Assembly (NCBI RefSeq): GCF_001750145.1
Contig: NZ_CP015732.1
Span: 1,302,001-1,366,000, forward strand
DNA from: Arthrobacter sp. U41
Lineage (GTDB): Bacteria; Actinomycetota; Actinomycetes; Actinomycetales; Micrococcaceae
Reading direction: 5' to 3'
Length of the DNA: 64,000 nucleotides
Below the pieces are notes generated by a model, which was not told where the DNA came from, ran no database searches, and worked only from the letters and a program-made list of their open reading frames with translations. Both the position numbers and the translations under genes were made by a program. Below, in pieces: positions 41,071-50,046 of the stretch (position 1 is its first letter; the number at the start of each line of letters is the position of its first letter).

Positions 41071-41562
41071 TCACTCGTCCTGTACCCGTACGTCGCCGGC
41101 CGCGCCGGTGGAGATACCGCTCAGGGTGTCGATGTAATCCAGCGTTTTGGGGCTGACGTGCCGCACGGACGCAAGGGCCTCGCGAAGGACTGTCCTCGTG
41201 TCCTGGTCACCGAGCCGGTCGCGGAGTTCGATTACTGTTTCGATGCCTTCACGCTCGAACACGCGCGTGATGTCCTCCACCTGGGCGAGACGGCCAGGCG
41301 ACGGCCAACTGATAACTTCGGAGAGTTTCCCCGTATCAAGGTGCCGCCGGAATCCGCTGGTCGTGGCGGCATCCGGCCAGGCCGCAGCCAGAGCGACGAC
41401 CCGGGGCTTGACGGTCTCGTGATAGTTCTGCCGGCGCTGCAACGTGGCATCGACAATGATGGCCCCGATGTGGTCCCAGCCCCGGCCGACCTCGGTCGAG
41501 GCGTCTGTGCCCTGTGATTCCGCAGGCTCGGGAAGGTTGGCAGCATCATTATCGGTAGTCAT
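41071..41562 (-). CDS. Hypothetical protein, possible helix-hairpin-helix C-terminus
   Basis: A 163-aa soluble acidic protein that I do not recognise as a named family. The N-terminal ~30 residues look disordered (Ala/Ser/Glu-rich); the rest is helical, with REALASVRHVSPKTLDYIDT-LSG, which looks like a helix-hairpin-helix element. No signal or membrane segment. Codon use is normal for the region. It precedes the SRPBCC gene in one unit. Confidence 0.65.
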   Translation of the reverse strand: MTTDNDAANLPEPAESQGTDASTEVGRGWDHIGAIIVDATLQRRQNYHETVKPRVVALAAAWPDAATTSGFRRHLDTGKLSEVISWPSPGRLAQVEDITRVFEREGIETVIELRDRLGDQDTRTVLREALASVRHVSPKTLDYIDTLSGISTGAAGDVRVQDE

Positions 41563-41735
41563 AAGTGAATTCTTCCACGTGCCGGTGGCGGGTGGCTGCC
41601 TCGGCCGAGGTGCCCCGGGAAACCCCGAGCTGCCTGCCCAGTACCCTTGGAGATCTTCCCCCTTCTCACGACCGCTGAACTCAGTCAGGTCAGGTCCACA
41701 ACCTCCGGTGCCGGCGGAAAGAATAGAGTCACAAC

Positions 41736-42140
41736 ATGGGAAAAATCATCACCGTACTGATCGTGGGTCTGCTGGCCACCGTCCTGGCAGGTTGCGGGCC
41801 AACACCGGGAACCTCGGACACGGATTACGCCGCCAAGTACAAGGCAGCGGTCCAGCCGCTGGCTCACGTGGCCAGGGTGGACGCCAGCTACAAGTCCTCC
41901 GGCGGCATCGGCCGGAGTGGGGATGTCTTTCTGCACGCCGACACCGCGGACCGGGAAACCATGATGGGACTCCTTCGGGATGCATTTCCGGCGATTGTGG
42001 ACGCCGCCGCCGGCGATCCCGAGGCAAATCCGGCGATCCAGGTAATTTCAGCGGATGGCGCTTCGGCTGTGTCGCCCACCGATCTTGGGTATTCCGGGAC
42101 CGGGTCTTTGACCAGTTATCGGCAGTTCCTCGGCAAGTAA
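41736..42140 (+). CDS. Putative lipoprotein
   Basis: A 134-aa exported protein with a lipobox: MGKIITVLIVGLLATVLAGC, so lipidation is expected at Cys20. The mature part is small, without recognised domain or repeat. An AGAATAG-like weak ribosome-binding region precedes the ATG. Function unknown. Confidence 0.75.
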   Translation: MGKIITVLIVGLLATVLAGCGPTPGTSDTDYAAKYKAAVQPLAHVARVDASYKSSGGIGRSGDVFLHADTADRETMMGLLRDAFPAIVDAAAGDPEANPAIQVISADGASAVSPTDLGYSGTGSLTSYRQFLGK

Positions 42141-42242
42141 ACGTTCCGGCCCGGACGCCGGTCCGCGGACATCGCGGCGGGATCGCATGAGACGGTGCGG
42201 AGCAGACCGGCCCCGGCGATCCGGAGGCTGTCGCCATTCAAA

Positions 42243-42279
42243 TGAAACTGAGTATCACTTGACGTGACACGCAGTTTCA
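42243..42279. promoter_or_regulatory. Large inverted-repeat operator before the beta-oxidation operon
   Basis: Two 16-base half-sites, TGAAACTGAGTATCAC and the complement of TGAAACTGCGTGTCAC, match at 14 of 16 positions around the 5-base centre TTGAC. The site ends 15 bases before the first gene. It is a good candidate for the TetR protein encoded at the end of the operon. Confidence 0.65.
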
Positions 42280-42294
42280 CGGTAAAACGGTGAC

Positions 42295-43560
42295 ATGGTT
42301 CCTGACAATGTCGTTGAAACTGCCACGCTCGCTGGGTCCGGCGCAGCCGTCCCCCGAGTCCCCGGAACGTCGGCCAGCGCGTACGCGGCGGCCCTCCTGG
42401 CCGCGGAGCGGCACGGGCCGCGCGGCGCGACCGGAGCGGAACCGCGCCCTGTCCGAAGTGTTGGAGTACTGGGAGCCGGGCTCATGGCCAGCCAGCTTGC
42501 CCTGCTCTTCGCCCAGCAGCTTGGGGTTCCGGTGCTGATCACCGACCTGTCCCAGGCAAAGGTGGATGAGGCACTTGGCCGGATCGCTGCGCACCTGGAC
42601 AAGCTGGTTCTGCGAGCGGAGCTCACTGAAACGGGGGCGCGGGAACTTGGCAGCCTTGTCCGCGGAACGGTGGATAAGCGCGACTACCGGAACTGCGACG
42701 TCGTCATTGAGGCCGTCTTCGAGGAGTTGAGCGTCAAACGCGCCGTCTTCGCTGAGATCGAGCCCCTGCTGCGTGCTGACGCGCTGCTGCTGACCAACAC
42801 CTCGTCCCTTTCCGTGGCAGCAATCGGCCAGGGCCTGACCCATCCGGAACGCCTGGTGGGACTGCACTTCTTCAATCCGGTGGCTGTGCTGCCGCTGGTG
42901 GAGATCATCAGCACCCAAGACAACGACGACGTCAGCGTCGCCTCCGCCTGTTCGCTCGCCCGGCTGATGGGCAAGACGGCGGTGCTGGTTACGGACACGC
43001 CGGGCTTTGTGGTGAACCGGATCCTGAGCCGGCTCTTCTGCGAACTTCTCCGGACCATCGATGACGGGGCCGATATACAGCTGGCGGACCACGCCTTGGA
43101 TCCGCTGGGACTGCCGATGACCCCGCTGACCCTGCTGGGCTTCATCGGCCCCGCCGTCCAGCTGCATATCTGCGAGACCATGCACGCCGCCTATCCGGAC
43201 CGTTTTGACGTCAGCACAAGCCTGGCCGCCGTTGCCAAGGCGGGCCTGCGCGGCTATCTCGACAAATCGGGCACCGTGCTTCCCGGGGCGGCCGCCCTGC
43301 TGACGCCGGCCGACGCCGGCCGTCCTGCACCCGGCGCGGAATCCATCAGGGCGCGGATCCTTGATGCCCTGGCGGAGGAGGTGGGGCTGATGCTGGCCGA
43401 AGGGGTGGTGGCCGGACCGGCGGAAGTGGATCTGTGCATGCTGCTCGGCGCCAACTTTCCGGAGCATCAGGGCGGCCTTACCCCGATGCTTGACCTCAGC
43501 GGCGCCTCCCGGCGCGTGTGGGGGAAGGAATTCCACCCCGGCCCCGGATTCGCCGAATAG
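42295..43560 (+). CDS. 3-hydroxyacyl-CoA dehydrogenase
   Basis: NAD-dependent beta-oxidation enzyme that oxidises 3-hydroxyacyl-CoA. The 421-aa protein has a ~52-residue N-terminal extension, then SVGVLGAGLMASQLALLF (NAD loop), DVVIEAVFEELSVKRAVF, LLTNTSSLSV, GLHFFNPVAVLPLVEII (catalytic His region) and TPGFVVNRIL. It lacks the enoyl-CoA hydratase domain of FadB/FadJ; no hydratase gene is in the operon. First of five genes in the operon. The ribosome-binding site is weak, and inner starts are possible but would damage the fold. Confidence 0.92.
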   Translation: MVPDNVVETATLAGSGAAVPRVPGTSASAYAAALLAAERHGPRGATGAEPRPVRSVGVLGAGLMASQLALLFAQQLGVPVLITDLSQAKVDEALGRIAAHLDKLVLRAELTETGARELGSLVRGTVDKRDYRNCDVVIEAVFEELSVKRAVFAEIEPLLRADALLLTNTSSLSVAAIGQGLTHPERLVGLHFFNPVAVLPLVEIISTQDNDDVSVASACSLARLMGKTAVLVTDTPGFVVNRILSRLFCELLRTIDDGADIQLADHALDPLGLPMTPLTLLGFIGPAVQLHICETMHAAYPDRFDVSTSLAAVAKAGLRGYLDKSGTVLPGAAALLTPADAGRPAPGAESIRARILDALAEEVGLMLAEGVVAGPAEVDLCMLLGANFPEHQGGLTPMLDLSGASRRVWGKEFHPGPGFAE

Positions 43561-43638
43561 CCACACCGCGCGGACCGTCCAGACAGGCGCCGCCTCCCGT
43601 CACCCCGTTCCTCAATTCCTCCGCTAAGGATGCAAGCC

Positions 43639-44820
43639 ATGCCTGACTATGACGTCACCGAACCGCTCGACACCGACTACTACTCGGTCTTTGCCAATAT
43701 TCCGGCCCCCGACCGTGAGGTCTGGGACCGCGCCAGGGCCTTCACGGCGGAGGCAATGCCGCAGATGAACGACTACTGGGAGCGCGCCGAATTCCCCGCC
43801 CACCTGGTGAAGCGGATGGGAAGCATGAACCTGCTGGCCGACGGCATTGACGTCCAGGGACTGGAACTGATGTCTCCGCTGGGCGCCGGACTGGTCAACA
43901 TGGAAGTCTCCCGCGGGGACGGTTCGCTGGGTACCGTGATCGCAGTCCAGGGCGGCCTGGCCATGCGCTCGATCGCACTCTTCGGGTCGGAAGCCCAGCG
44001 CGCGACCTGGCTTGGCCCGCTGGGCCGGGGCGAAAAGCTCGGTGCCTTCGCCCTGACGGAACCGGAGCACGGCTCGGACTCCGTGGCACTGGAAACCACC
44101 GCCACACTCGAGGGCACGGAGTACGTCCTCAACGGCGAGAAGAAGTGGATCGGCAACGGCTCGGTGGGGGATGTAACCGTGGTCTGGGCACGCGATGACG
44201 CGGGCGACGTCCGCGGCTTCCTGGTGGAGCAGGACCGGGAGGGGTACGAGGCCGAGACCATCACCGGAAAGGCGTCGCTCCGCGCGATACACCAGGCCCG
44301 GATCAGACTCAACAACGTCCGCATCCCAAAGGACAATCTGCTCCCCGGAGCGCGCACGTTCAAGGACACCTCCACGGTCCTTGTGGCCACGCGCCTGGGC
44401 GTGGCCTGGTCGGCCCTCGGCCACGCCACCGCCGTCTACGAAGCCGCGCTGAACTATGCCACGCAGCGGACACAGTTCGGCAAGCCGCTCGCAAAGTTCC
44501 AGCTGGTCCAGGAACGGCTGACCTACATGCTCTCGGAGCTGACCAGCATGCAGCTGCATTGTGCCCATCTGGCGGGTCTTGATGCGGCCGGCCTGATGCG
44601 CCCCACCCAGGCCGCGATGGCGAAGTACCACAACACGCGCAAGGCCCGCGAGCTGGCATCCATTGCCCGCGACATGCTGGGCGGGAACGGCATCCTTCTG
44701 GAAAACCATGTGATCCGGCACCTGCTGGATATCGAATCCATCCATACCTATGAAGGCACGCAAAGCATTCAGACCCTATTGATCGGCCGCGATGTCACCG
44801 GACAAAGCGCCTTCGCCTAA
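43639..44820 (+). CDS. Acyl-CoA dehydrogenase, glutaryl-CoA dehydrogenase-like
   Basis: FAD-dependent alpha,beta-dehydrogenation of acyl-CoA, 393 aa. Seen: GAFALTEPEHGSDSVAL, GEKKWIGNGSVGDV, RTQFGKPLAKFQLVQERL and the C-terminal catalytic Glu in HTYEGTQSIQTLLIGRDVTG. The YEGT context is that of glutaryl-CoA dehydrogenases, so a dicarboxylyl- or short-chain acyl-CoA substrate is possible. The start 43639 was preferred to 43630 because AAGGA is 8 bases upstream. Lies between the hydroxyacyl-CoA dehydrogenase and the ligase. Confidence 0.93.
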   Translation: MPDYDVTEPLDTDYYSVFANIPAPDREVWDRARAFTAEAMPQMNDYWERAEFPAHLVKRMGSMNLLADGIDVQGLELMSPLGAGLVNMEVSRGDGSLGTVIAVQGGLAMRSIALFGSEAQRATWLGPLGRGEKLGAFALTEPEHGSDSVALETTATLEGTEYVLNGEKKWIGNGSVGDVTVVWARDDAGDVRGFLVEQDREGYEAETITGKASLRAIHQARIRLNNVRIPKDNLLPGARTFKDTSTVLVATRLGVAWSALGHATAVYEAALNYATQRTQFGKPLAKFQLVQERLTYMLSELTSMQLHCAHLAGLDAAGLMRPTQAAMAKYHNTRKARELASIARDMLGGNGILLENHVIRHLLDIESIHTYEGTQSIQTLLIGRDVTGQSAFA

Positions 44821-44830
44821 AGGACCCGCC

Positions 44831-46465
44831 ATGACCACCATCGAGCGTCCCAACGAAACACCGCTGAGCCCCCTGCGGTTCCTCCAGCGCTCCGCCGAGG
44901 TCTTCGGACAGAGGACCGCGATCATCCACGGCGACCGCTCCTACACCTACTCGGACTTCGCCGCCGAAGCCCAACAGCTGGCCAAGGCGATCAGGAGCAA
45001 GATCCAGCCGGGGGACCGGGTGGCCTTCCTGTGCCCCAATGTGCCCGAACTGTTGATTGCCCACTACGCCGTTCCCCTCGCCGGCGGCGTCCTGGTGGCC
45101 CTGAACACGCGGATGACCGCCCGGGAACTCCAGTACATCCTGGAACACTCCGAAGCCAGGCTGCTGTTTGCCGATTCGGAACTGCTGGGCACCGTGGCGG
45201 GACTGGACCTTGGCCTGACGCAGCTGGCCGGCGTGATCGAAGTGCCCGACAGCACCATCCCCTATCCGGTGGTTCCGGAGGATCTCGGCACCACCCGCTA
45301 TGCGGAATTCCTCGATGCAGCGGATAGCCGGGATGTGGACCTCCCCTGGGGGGTCCAGGACGAACGCGCGCCCATCACGCTGAACTACACCTCGGGGACA
45401 ACGGGCAGGCCCAAAGGCGTGCTGTATTCACATCGCGGGGCTTACCTGAACTCACTCGGGGAAACCATCCACAATCAATTCACCGGCGACACCCGCTATC
45501 TGTGGACTCTTCCGATGTTCCACTGCAACGGCTGGTGCACGACGTGGGCAGTGACCGCCGTGGCGGGTGTCCACATCTGCCTGCGCGCCGTGCGCGCGGA
45601 CGCGGTCTGGGATGCCATCGACACACTCGGCGTCACCAACCTCTGCGGCGCCCCCACGGTGTGCAGCATCATTGCCGAAGCGCCCCAGGCGCACGAGCTG
45701 CACGCACCGCTGCGGATCACGACGGCGGGCGCCCCGCCCTCGCCCGCGATCCTCACGTCCCTGGACTCACTCGGAATCACCGTGGTACACGTCTACGGCC
45801 TGACCGAGGTGTACGGCCCCTACACGATCTGCGAGTATCAGCCCGAGTGGGATGAGCTGTCCCCTCAGGACCGGGCCGTGAAGCTCTCACGGCAGGGAGT
45901 GGGGATGCTCCAGGCCGAGACGGCGCGCATCGTGGACCTGGACATGATCGACGTCCCGGCGGACGGCACAACGCTGGGCGAGATCGTGCTGCGGGGCAAC
46001 AACGTGATGCTTGGATACTTCAAGGATCCTGAGGCCACGGCAGAGGCCTTCGCCGGCGGCTGGTTCCACACCGGAGACCTCGGCGTGATGCATCCGGACG
46101 GCTACATCCAGCTCAAGGACCGGGCCAAGGACATCATCATCTCCGGCGGGGAGAACATCTCCACCATTGAGGTGGAGCAAGCCATCAGCAGCCACCCTGC
46201 GGTATTGAACGTGGCCGTGATCGGCGTCCCGCAGGAGAAATGGGGCGAACGTCCGGTTGCCTTTGTCATCCGCAGCAGCTCCAACCCGGTCACGGCCGAG
46301 GAAATCCGGTCCCACGTCCAGGGCCTCCTCTCCGGATTCAAGGTGCCGGACCGAGTCATTTTCCCCGACGAACTCCCGCACAACTCCACCGGCAAAGTCC
46401 TGAAGTCCCAGCTGCGCGCCCTGGGCGTCAGCGCCACGGCCCTCAGCCAGGAAGCCGCCAAATGA
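44831..46465 (+). CDS. Fatty-acyl-CoA ligase (AMP-forming)
   Basis: Activates a carboxylic acid to its CoA thioester. The 544-aa protein has NYTSGTTGRPKGVLYSHRG (P-loop), VYGLTEVYGPYTICE (A5 region), GWFHTGDLGVMHPDGY-IQLKDRAKD and STGKVLKSQL with the catalytic Lys. It resembles medium/long-chain or aromatic acyl-CoA ligases of the FadD/AlkK type. AAAGGA precedes the ATG. Its stop overlaps the thiolase start (ATGA). Confidence 0.93.
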   Translation: MTTIERPNETPLSPLRFLQRSAEVFGQRTAIIHGDRSYTYSDFAAEAQQLAKAIRSKIQPGDRVAFLCPNVPELLIAHYAVPLAGGVLVALNTRMTARELQYILEHSEARLLFADSELLGTVAGLDLGLTQLAGVIEVPDSTIPYPVVPEDLGTTRYAEFLDAADSRDVDLPWGVQDERAPITLNYTSGTTGRPKGVLYSHRGAYLNSLGETIHNQFTGDTRYLWTLPMFHCNGWCTTWAVTAVAGVHICLRAVRADAVWDAIDTLGVTNLCGAPTVCSIIAEAPQAHELHAPLRITTAGAPPSPAILTSLDSLGITVVHVYGLTEVYGPYTICEYQPEWDELSPQDRAVKLSRQGVGMLQAETARIVDLDMIDVPADGTTLGEIVLRGNNVMLGYFKDPEATAEAFAGGWFHTGDLGVMHPDGYIQLKDRAKDIIISGGENISTIEVEQAISSHPAVLNVAVIGVPQEKWGERPVAFVIRSSSNPVTAEEIRSHVQGLLSGFKVPDRVIFPDELPHNSTGKVLKSQLRALGVSATALSQEAAK

Positions 46466-47661
46466 GCGGGCAGGACATCGTCATTGTGGGCGCGGCCCGC
46501 ACGCCGCAGGGAAAACTGATGGGCCATCTTTCCGCTCTGAGCGCCGTGCAGCTGGGCGCCGCCGCCATCGCCGCGGCCCTGGGACGCTCCGGGATCGAAC
46601 CGGCGGCCGTCGACGCCGTCATCGTGGGCCAGGTCCTGACCGCCGGCGCGGGCCAGAACCCCGCGCGCCAGAGCTCCGTGGCGGCAGGAATACCCCTCAA
46701 AACCCCCGCCGTCACGGTGAACAAGGTGTGCCTGTCCGGGTTGACGGCCATCATCGAGGGCACCAGGCTGCTGCGACTGGGCGAGGCCGACGTGGTCGTG
46801 GCCGGCGGCCAGGAATCCATGAGCCAGGCGCCGCACCTGCTCGCCCGCTCGCGCGCCGGTTACCTCTACGGCAATGTCACGGCCCTGGACTCAGCCAGCC
46901 ACGATGGACTGACTGATGCGTTCGATGACGAGCTGATGGGCATTGCCACGGACCGCGCCAATGCGGACCTTCAGCTCTCCCGCGCGGCGCAGGACCGGAT
47001 CGCGGCGCTGTCGCACCAGCGTGCGGCCGCGGCCCAGGCGGGGGGCCTGTTCGACGCCGAGATAGCCCCCGTCGCGGTGCCGCAGAAGCGCAGCTCACCC
47101 ACGCTGGTGAGCATTGACGAGGGAGTCCGCCCGCAGTCCACCCCGGAGGCTCTTGCCGGGCTGAAGCCCGCCTTCACCGCCACAGGGACCGTCACGGCCG
47201 GAAACGCCTCGCCGTTAAGCGACGGCGCCGCGGCGGTCGTGCTGGTGAGCCGCGGGTACGCGGACGCCAACGGCCTCGAGGTGCTGGCCGTCGTCGGGCC
47301 CGCCGGACAGATTGCCGGCCCGGACACGACGCTGCCAGACAAACCGGCGCAGGCGATCACTGCGGCACTGGCCCGCGCGGGCTGGACACCCGGTGACCTT
47401 GACTTCGTGGAGATCAACGAGGCGTTCGCCTCGGTGGTTGAGCACTCCGCGGCCGCTCTGGGCGTCGGGCTGGACAGGGTGAACGTGAACGGCGGTGCCA
47501 TCGCCATCGGACATCCGATCGGCGCCTCCGGAGCTCGACTGGTCGTCTCGGCCGTCCATGAGCTGGTGCGCCGCGGCAGCGGCAAGGCCGCCGTCGCACT
47601 CTGTGGCGGCGGCGGACAGGGCGACGCGCTGTTACTGTACCGGGATGGCATCAGTGGCTAA
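46462..47661 (+). CDS. Thiolase (acetyl-CoA C-acyltransferase)
   Basis: Cleaves 3-ketoacyl-CoA to acetyl-CoA and a shortened acyl-CoA. A 399-aa thiolase with the acyl-carrying Cys in VNKVCLSGL (about residue 93), GGQESMSQAPHL, NVNGGAIAIGHPIGASGARL (catalytic His) and CGGGGQGDALL (second Cys). Coupled to the ligase by an ATGA overlap and overlapping the TetR start by 17 bases. Confidence 0.94.
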   Translation: MSGQDIVIVGAARTPQGKLMGHLSALSAVQLGAAAIAAALGRSGIEPAAVDAVIVGQVLTAGAGQNPARQSSVAAGIPLKTPAVTVNKVCLSGLTAIIEGTRLLRLGEADVVVAGGQESMSQAPHLLARSRAGYLYGNVTALDSASHDGLTDAFDDELMGIATDRANADLQLSRAAQDRIAALSHQRAAAAQAGGLFDAEIAPVAVPQKRSSPTLVSIDEGVRPQSTPEALAGLKPAFTATGTVTAGNASPLSDGAAAVVLVSRGYADANGLEVLAVVGPAGQIAGPDTTLPDKPAQAITAALARAGWTPGDLDFVEINEAFASVVEHSAAALGVGLDRVNVNGGAIAIGHPIGASGARLVVSAVHELVRRGSGKAAVALCGGGGQGDALLLYRDGISG

Positions 47662-48328
47662 TTTCCGTTCCGAGGTGGCCGAGGCCGCCCTGGATCTGTT
47701 CACCGACAACGGCTACGACCCGACCAGCGTGGAAGATATTGCCTTGGCGGCCGGAATCTCCCGGAGCACCTTCTTCCGCCAGTTCCGTGCCAAGGAAGAC
47801 GTGATCTTTGCAGACCACGAAGCCTTGCTCGATGAGCTGGGCAGCTATCTGGCCGCGAGTCATCCCGATCCGTGGGAAGCGGTGTGCCAGGCCGCGGCAC
47901 TCGTCTTCGGGATGTTTTCTGAACGCCGGGAAATAGCTCAAAAACGCTATCACGTGGTGCAGGCGGTGCCCGCGCTCCGGGACCGGGAAACGATCATGGT
48001 GTCCCGCTACGAGCGCCTTTTCTCGGACTACCTGCGGCGGGCCCTCCCAGGCCTGGCGGCACTTGATGCGATCCGGTTCGCCGCGGCGGTCACGTCCACG
48101 CATAACTATGTGTTGCGCGAAATGATGCTGGATTCCCCCCGCGGTTCACTCCAGAACCTGGAACACGAACTGCTGACAGTACGCCGCATCTTCGGCGTGC
48201 TGTCCCCGGATGACGCGTCCGCCGCCCCCGCCGAGGATGACCTCGTTGTGGCCGTTTTCCCCCGGTCCACCCCCACCGCGGAAGTGGCACGCCGCATCCA
48301 GTACGCGCTGGACGGGCGCTCCGCGTAG
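47645..48328 (+). CDS. TetR-family regulator of the beta-oxidation operon
   Basis: A 227-aa TetR protein: helix-turn-helix at residues ~10-50 (LFTDNGYDPTSVEDIALAAG, ISRSTFFRQFRAKEDVIF) and a helical ligand domain. It is the last gene of the operon and overlaps the thiolase, so it is co-expressed with the enzymes. TetR proteins in this setting usually bind acyl-CoA and repress their own operon; the 37-base inverted repeat at 42243-42279 is the likely site (inference). Confidence 0.9.
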   Translation: MASVANFRSEVAEAALDLFTDNGYDPTSVEDIALAAGISRSTFFRQFRAKEDVIFADHEALLDELGSYLAASHPDPWEAVCQAAALVFGMFSERREIAQKRYHVVQAVPALRDRETIMVSRYERLFSDYLRRALPGLAALDAIRFAAAVTSTHNYVLREMMLDSPRGSLQNLEHELLTVRRIFGVLSPDDASAAPAEDDLVVAVFPRSTPTAEVARRIQYALDGRSA

Positions 48329-48347
48329 GGACCGATTCCCATGCAAA

Positions 48348-48377
48348 ACGCCCGGCCGGGTTACCCCGGCCGGGCGT
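48348..48377. terminator. Bidirectional terminator between TetR and gluconate permease genes
   Basis: Perfect 13-base arms (48348-48360, 48365-48377) with a TTAC loop between convergent genes; AAAA stands on the left side, serving as the T-run for the leftward gene. Confidence 0.8.
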
Positions 48378-48403
48378 CCTGCGTGGCCCTTATTGCGGGG
48401 CGC

Positions 48404-49897
48404 TTAGCCCATGATGAGGCTCAGGATGAACAGCAACGGGATGGAACCAGCCCAGACGGCGGTGGTGATGCCCGACCAGCCGCGAAGCGCTGCGGTGCCT
48501 TCGAGCCCGGCGAACCGGGTGACCACCCAGAAGTAGGAGTCATTGAAGTAGCTCAGGATCATGGATCCGGCGGTGCAGGCCATTGCAGCCACCAGCGGAT
48601 CGATACCGAGCGTTCCCACCAGCGGGGCCGTGACGGAGGCAGCCGTGATCATCGCCACCGTACCCGATCCCTGGGCCAGCCGGACGAGGGTGGCTACCAG
48701 GAAAGGCACAAGGAAGGCCGGCAAAGGCGTGGCGGCAATGGCCTCCGCCAGCGCATCGCCCACACCGGAGCTGCGCAGCACCTGTCCCAGCGCGCCGCCG
48801 GCGCCGGTGATCAGCAGGATGAGGCCAGCAGAGGCAGCCGCATCGGCGAACCAGCCCTGGACCCTGCTGCGCGGAGTCCACCGCGGCAGCAACACGTAGA
48901 CGGCCAGCAGCACGCCAATGATCAGCGCGATCACCGGGTTGCCGATGAAGGCGAAGGGAACAACCCAATCGGACGGCACGTACTTTCCGCCGACAACGCC
49001 CTGCGCATTTTGGTCGATGGCGCCCGTGACCGTGTTCAGCACGATCAGCAGCAGCGGGACCAGAAGGGGCAGGGAGGCGAGGAACGCCCCGACGCGGTGC
49101 GGTTTGGCGCCTGCGGGCGGAGTGCCGAGTTCCAGATCAGGATCGGCCGGGAGTTCTGCCTCCGCAGGAGCGTCGGCGTAATCCGCGGTGATCGTTCCCG
49201 CGCCGCCGTGATGCGATCCTTCGGTGGCGCCGACCAGCGCGGCCCGGCCGTAAACTGCCTCGCGGACCTCCTCGGTGACGGAACTTTCGAGCTTGGGTCC
49301 CATCCACTTCGCGTACGCCACCACGACCGGAAGCAGCAGGACGGTGAAGACCAGGCCCGTAACGATGACTGCACCCAGATCCGCGCCCAGCAGGCCGCTC
49401 ACGGCCAGCGGGCCGGGCGTCGGCGGCACGAGGTGGTGCGTCAGGGTCATGCCTGCGCCCAGTGCCAGGGCCAGCGTTACGTAGCCGGCGCGCTTGACCC
49501 GTGCGATGGAGCGGGCCAGCGGGTTCATGATCACGTAACCGGAGTCGCAGAATACCGGGATGGACACCAGGGCGCCGACGGTGCCCAGCGCCCAGGGTTC
49601 CCGGCCCTTGCCGAAAAGCCGGAGGAAGGACAGGGCAAGCGCGTTGGCGGCTCCGGAGACCTCCAGGATCTTTCCGATGGCCACACCAAGACCGATCACG
49701 ATGCCAATGGAGGCGAGGGTGTTGCCGAAGCCGGTGGTGATTGCCTTGACGATGTCGAGGGGGGACTGGCCGGCCACCAGGCCGGTCACGAGGGCGGCTA
49801 TAAGCAACGCCACGAAGGCGTCAAGCCGGGTGCGAAGCACGAGCACGACGATCGTCGCGATGCCCAGAACCAGCGCAAGTAGTAGTTGTAGATCCAC
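48404..49897 (-). CDS. gntP: GntP-family gluconate:H+ symporter
   Basis: A 497-aa membrane protein with about 12-14 hydrophobic segments, starting VDLQLLLALVLGIATIVVLV. Seen: family motifs FGNTLASIGIVIGLGVAIGK, FCDSGYVIMNPLARSIAR, LTHHLVPPTPGPLAVSGLLG and SYFNDSYFWVVTRF. The GTG start at 49897 has AAGGAG 9 bases upstream and matches the family N-terminus; the longer frame upstream is non-hydrophobic and rejected. Divergent from a GntR regulator and a short-chain dehydrogenase, which fits uptake of gluconate or a related sugar acid. Confidence 0.92.
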   Translation of the reverse strand: MDLQLLLALVLGIATIVVLVLRTRLDAFVALLIAALVTGLVAGQSPLDIVKAITTGFGNTLASIGIVIGLGVAIGKILEVSGAANALALSFLRLFGKGREPWALGTVGALVSIPVFCDSGYVIMNPLARSIARVKRAGYVTLALALGAGMTLTHHLVPPTPGPLAVSGLLGADLGAVIVTGLVFTVLLLPVVVAYAKWMGPKLESSVTEEVREAVYGRAALVGATEGSHHGGAGTITADYADAPAEAELPADPDLELGTPPAGAKPHRVGAFLASLPLLVPLLLIVLNTVTGAIDQNAQGVVGGKYVPSDWVVPFAFIGNPVIALIIGVLLAVYVLLPRWTPRSRVQGWFADAAASAGLILLITGAGGALGQVLRSSGVGDALAEAIAATPLPAFLVPFLVATLVRLAQGSGTVAMITAASVTAPLVGTLGIDPLVAAMACTAGSMILSYFNDSYFWVVTRFAGLEGTAALRGWSGITTAVWAGSIPLLFILSLIMG

Positions 49898-50046
49898 GTT
49901 GATGTACTCCTTGGGGGACAAGAGCTCGGGCGCTCTGCCCGGCCACTCCTCGAAGGCGCCAGGTGCCGGGCGGAATTGACTCCATCGAGTGACGGGTGCC
50001 ACACTAGCCGGACGTAAGACATCTGACAAGCCGAAGGAAAATGCCG

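Noticed and set aside
42277..44763. Two minus-strand frames of ~400 codons opposite the beta-oxidation genes
   Set aside because: Shadows of the hydroxyacyl-CoA and acyl-CoA dehydrogenase genes; composition rich in Gly/Arg/Gln without motifs.
48341..49882. 513-codon plus-strand frame
   Set aside because: Antisense to the gluconate permease; the product is a Gln/Asp/Arg-rich low-complexity sequence without any domain.
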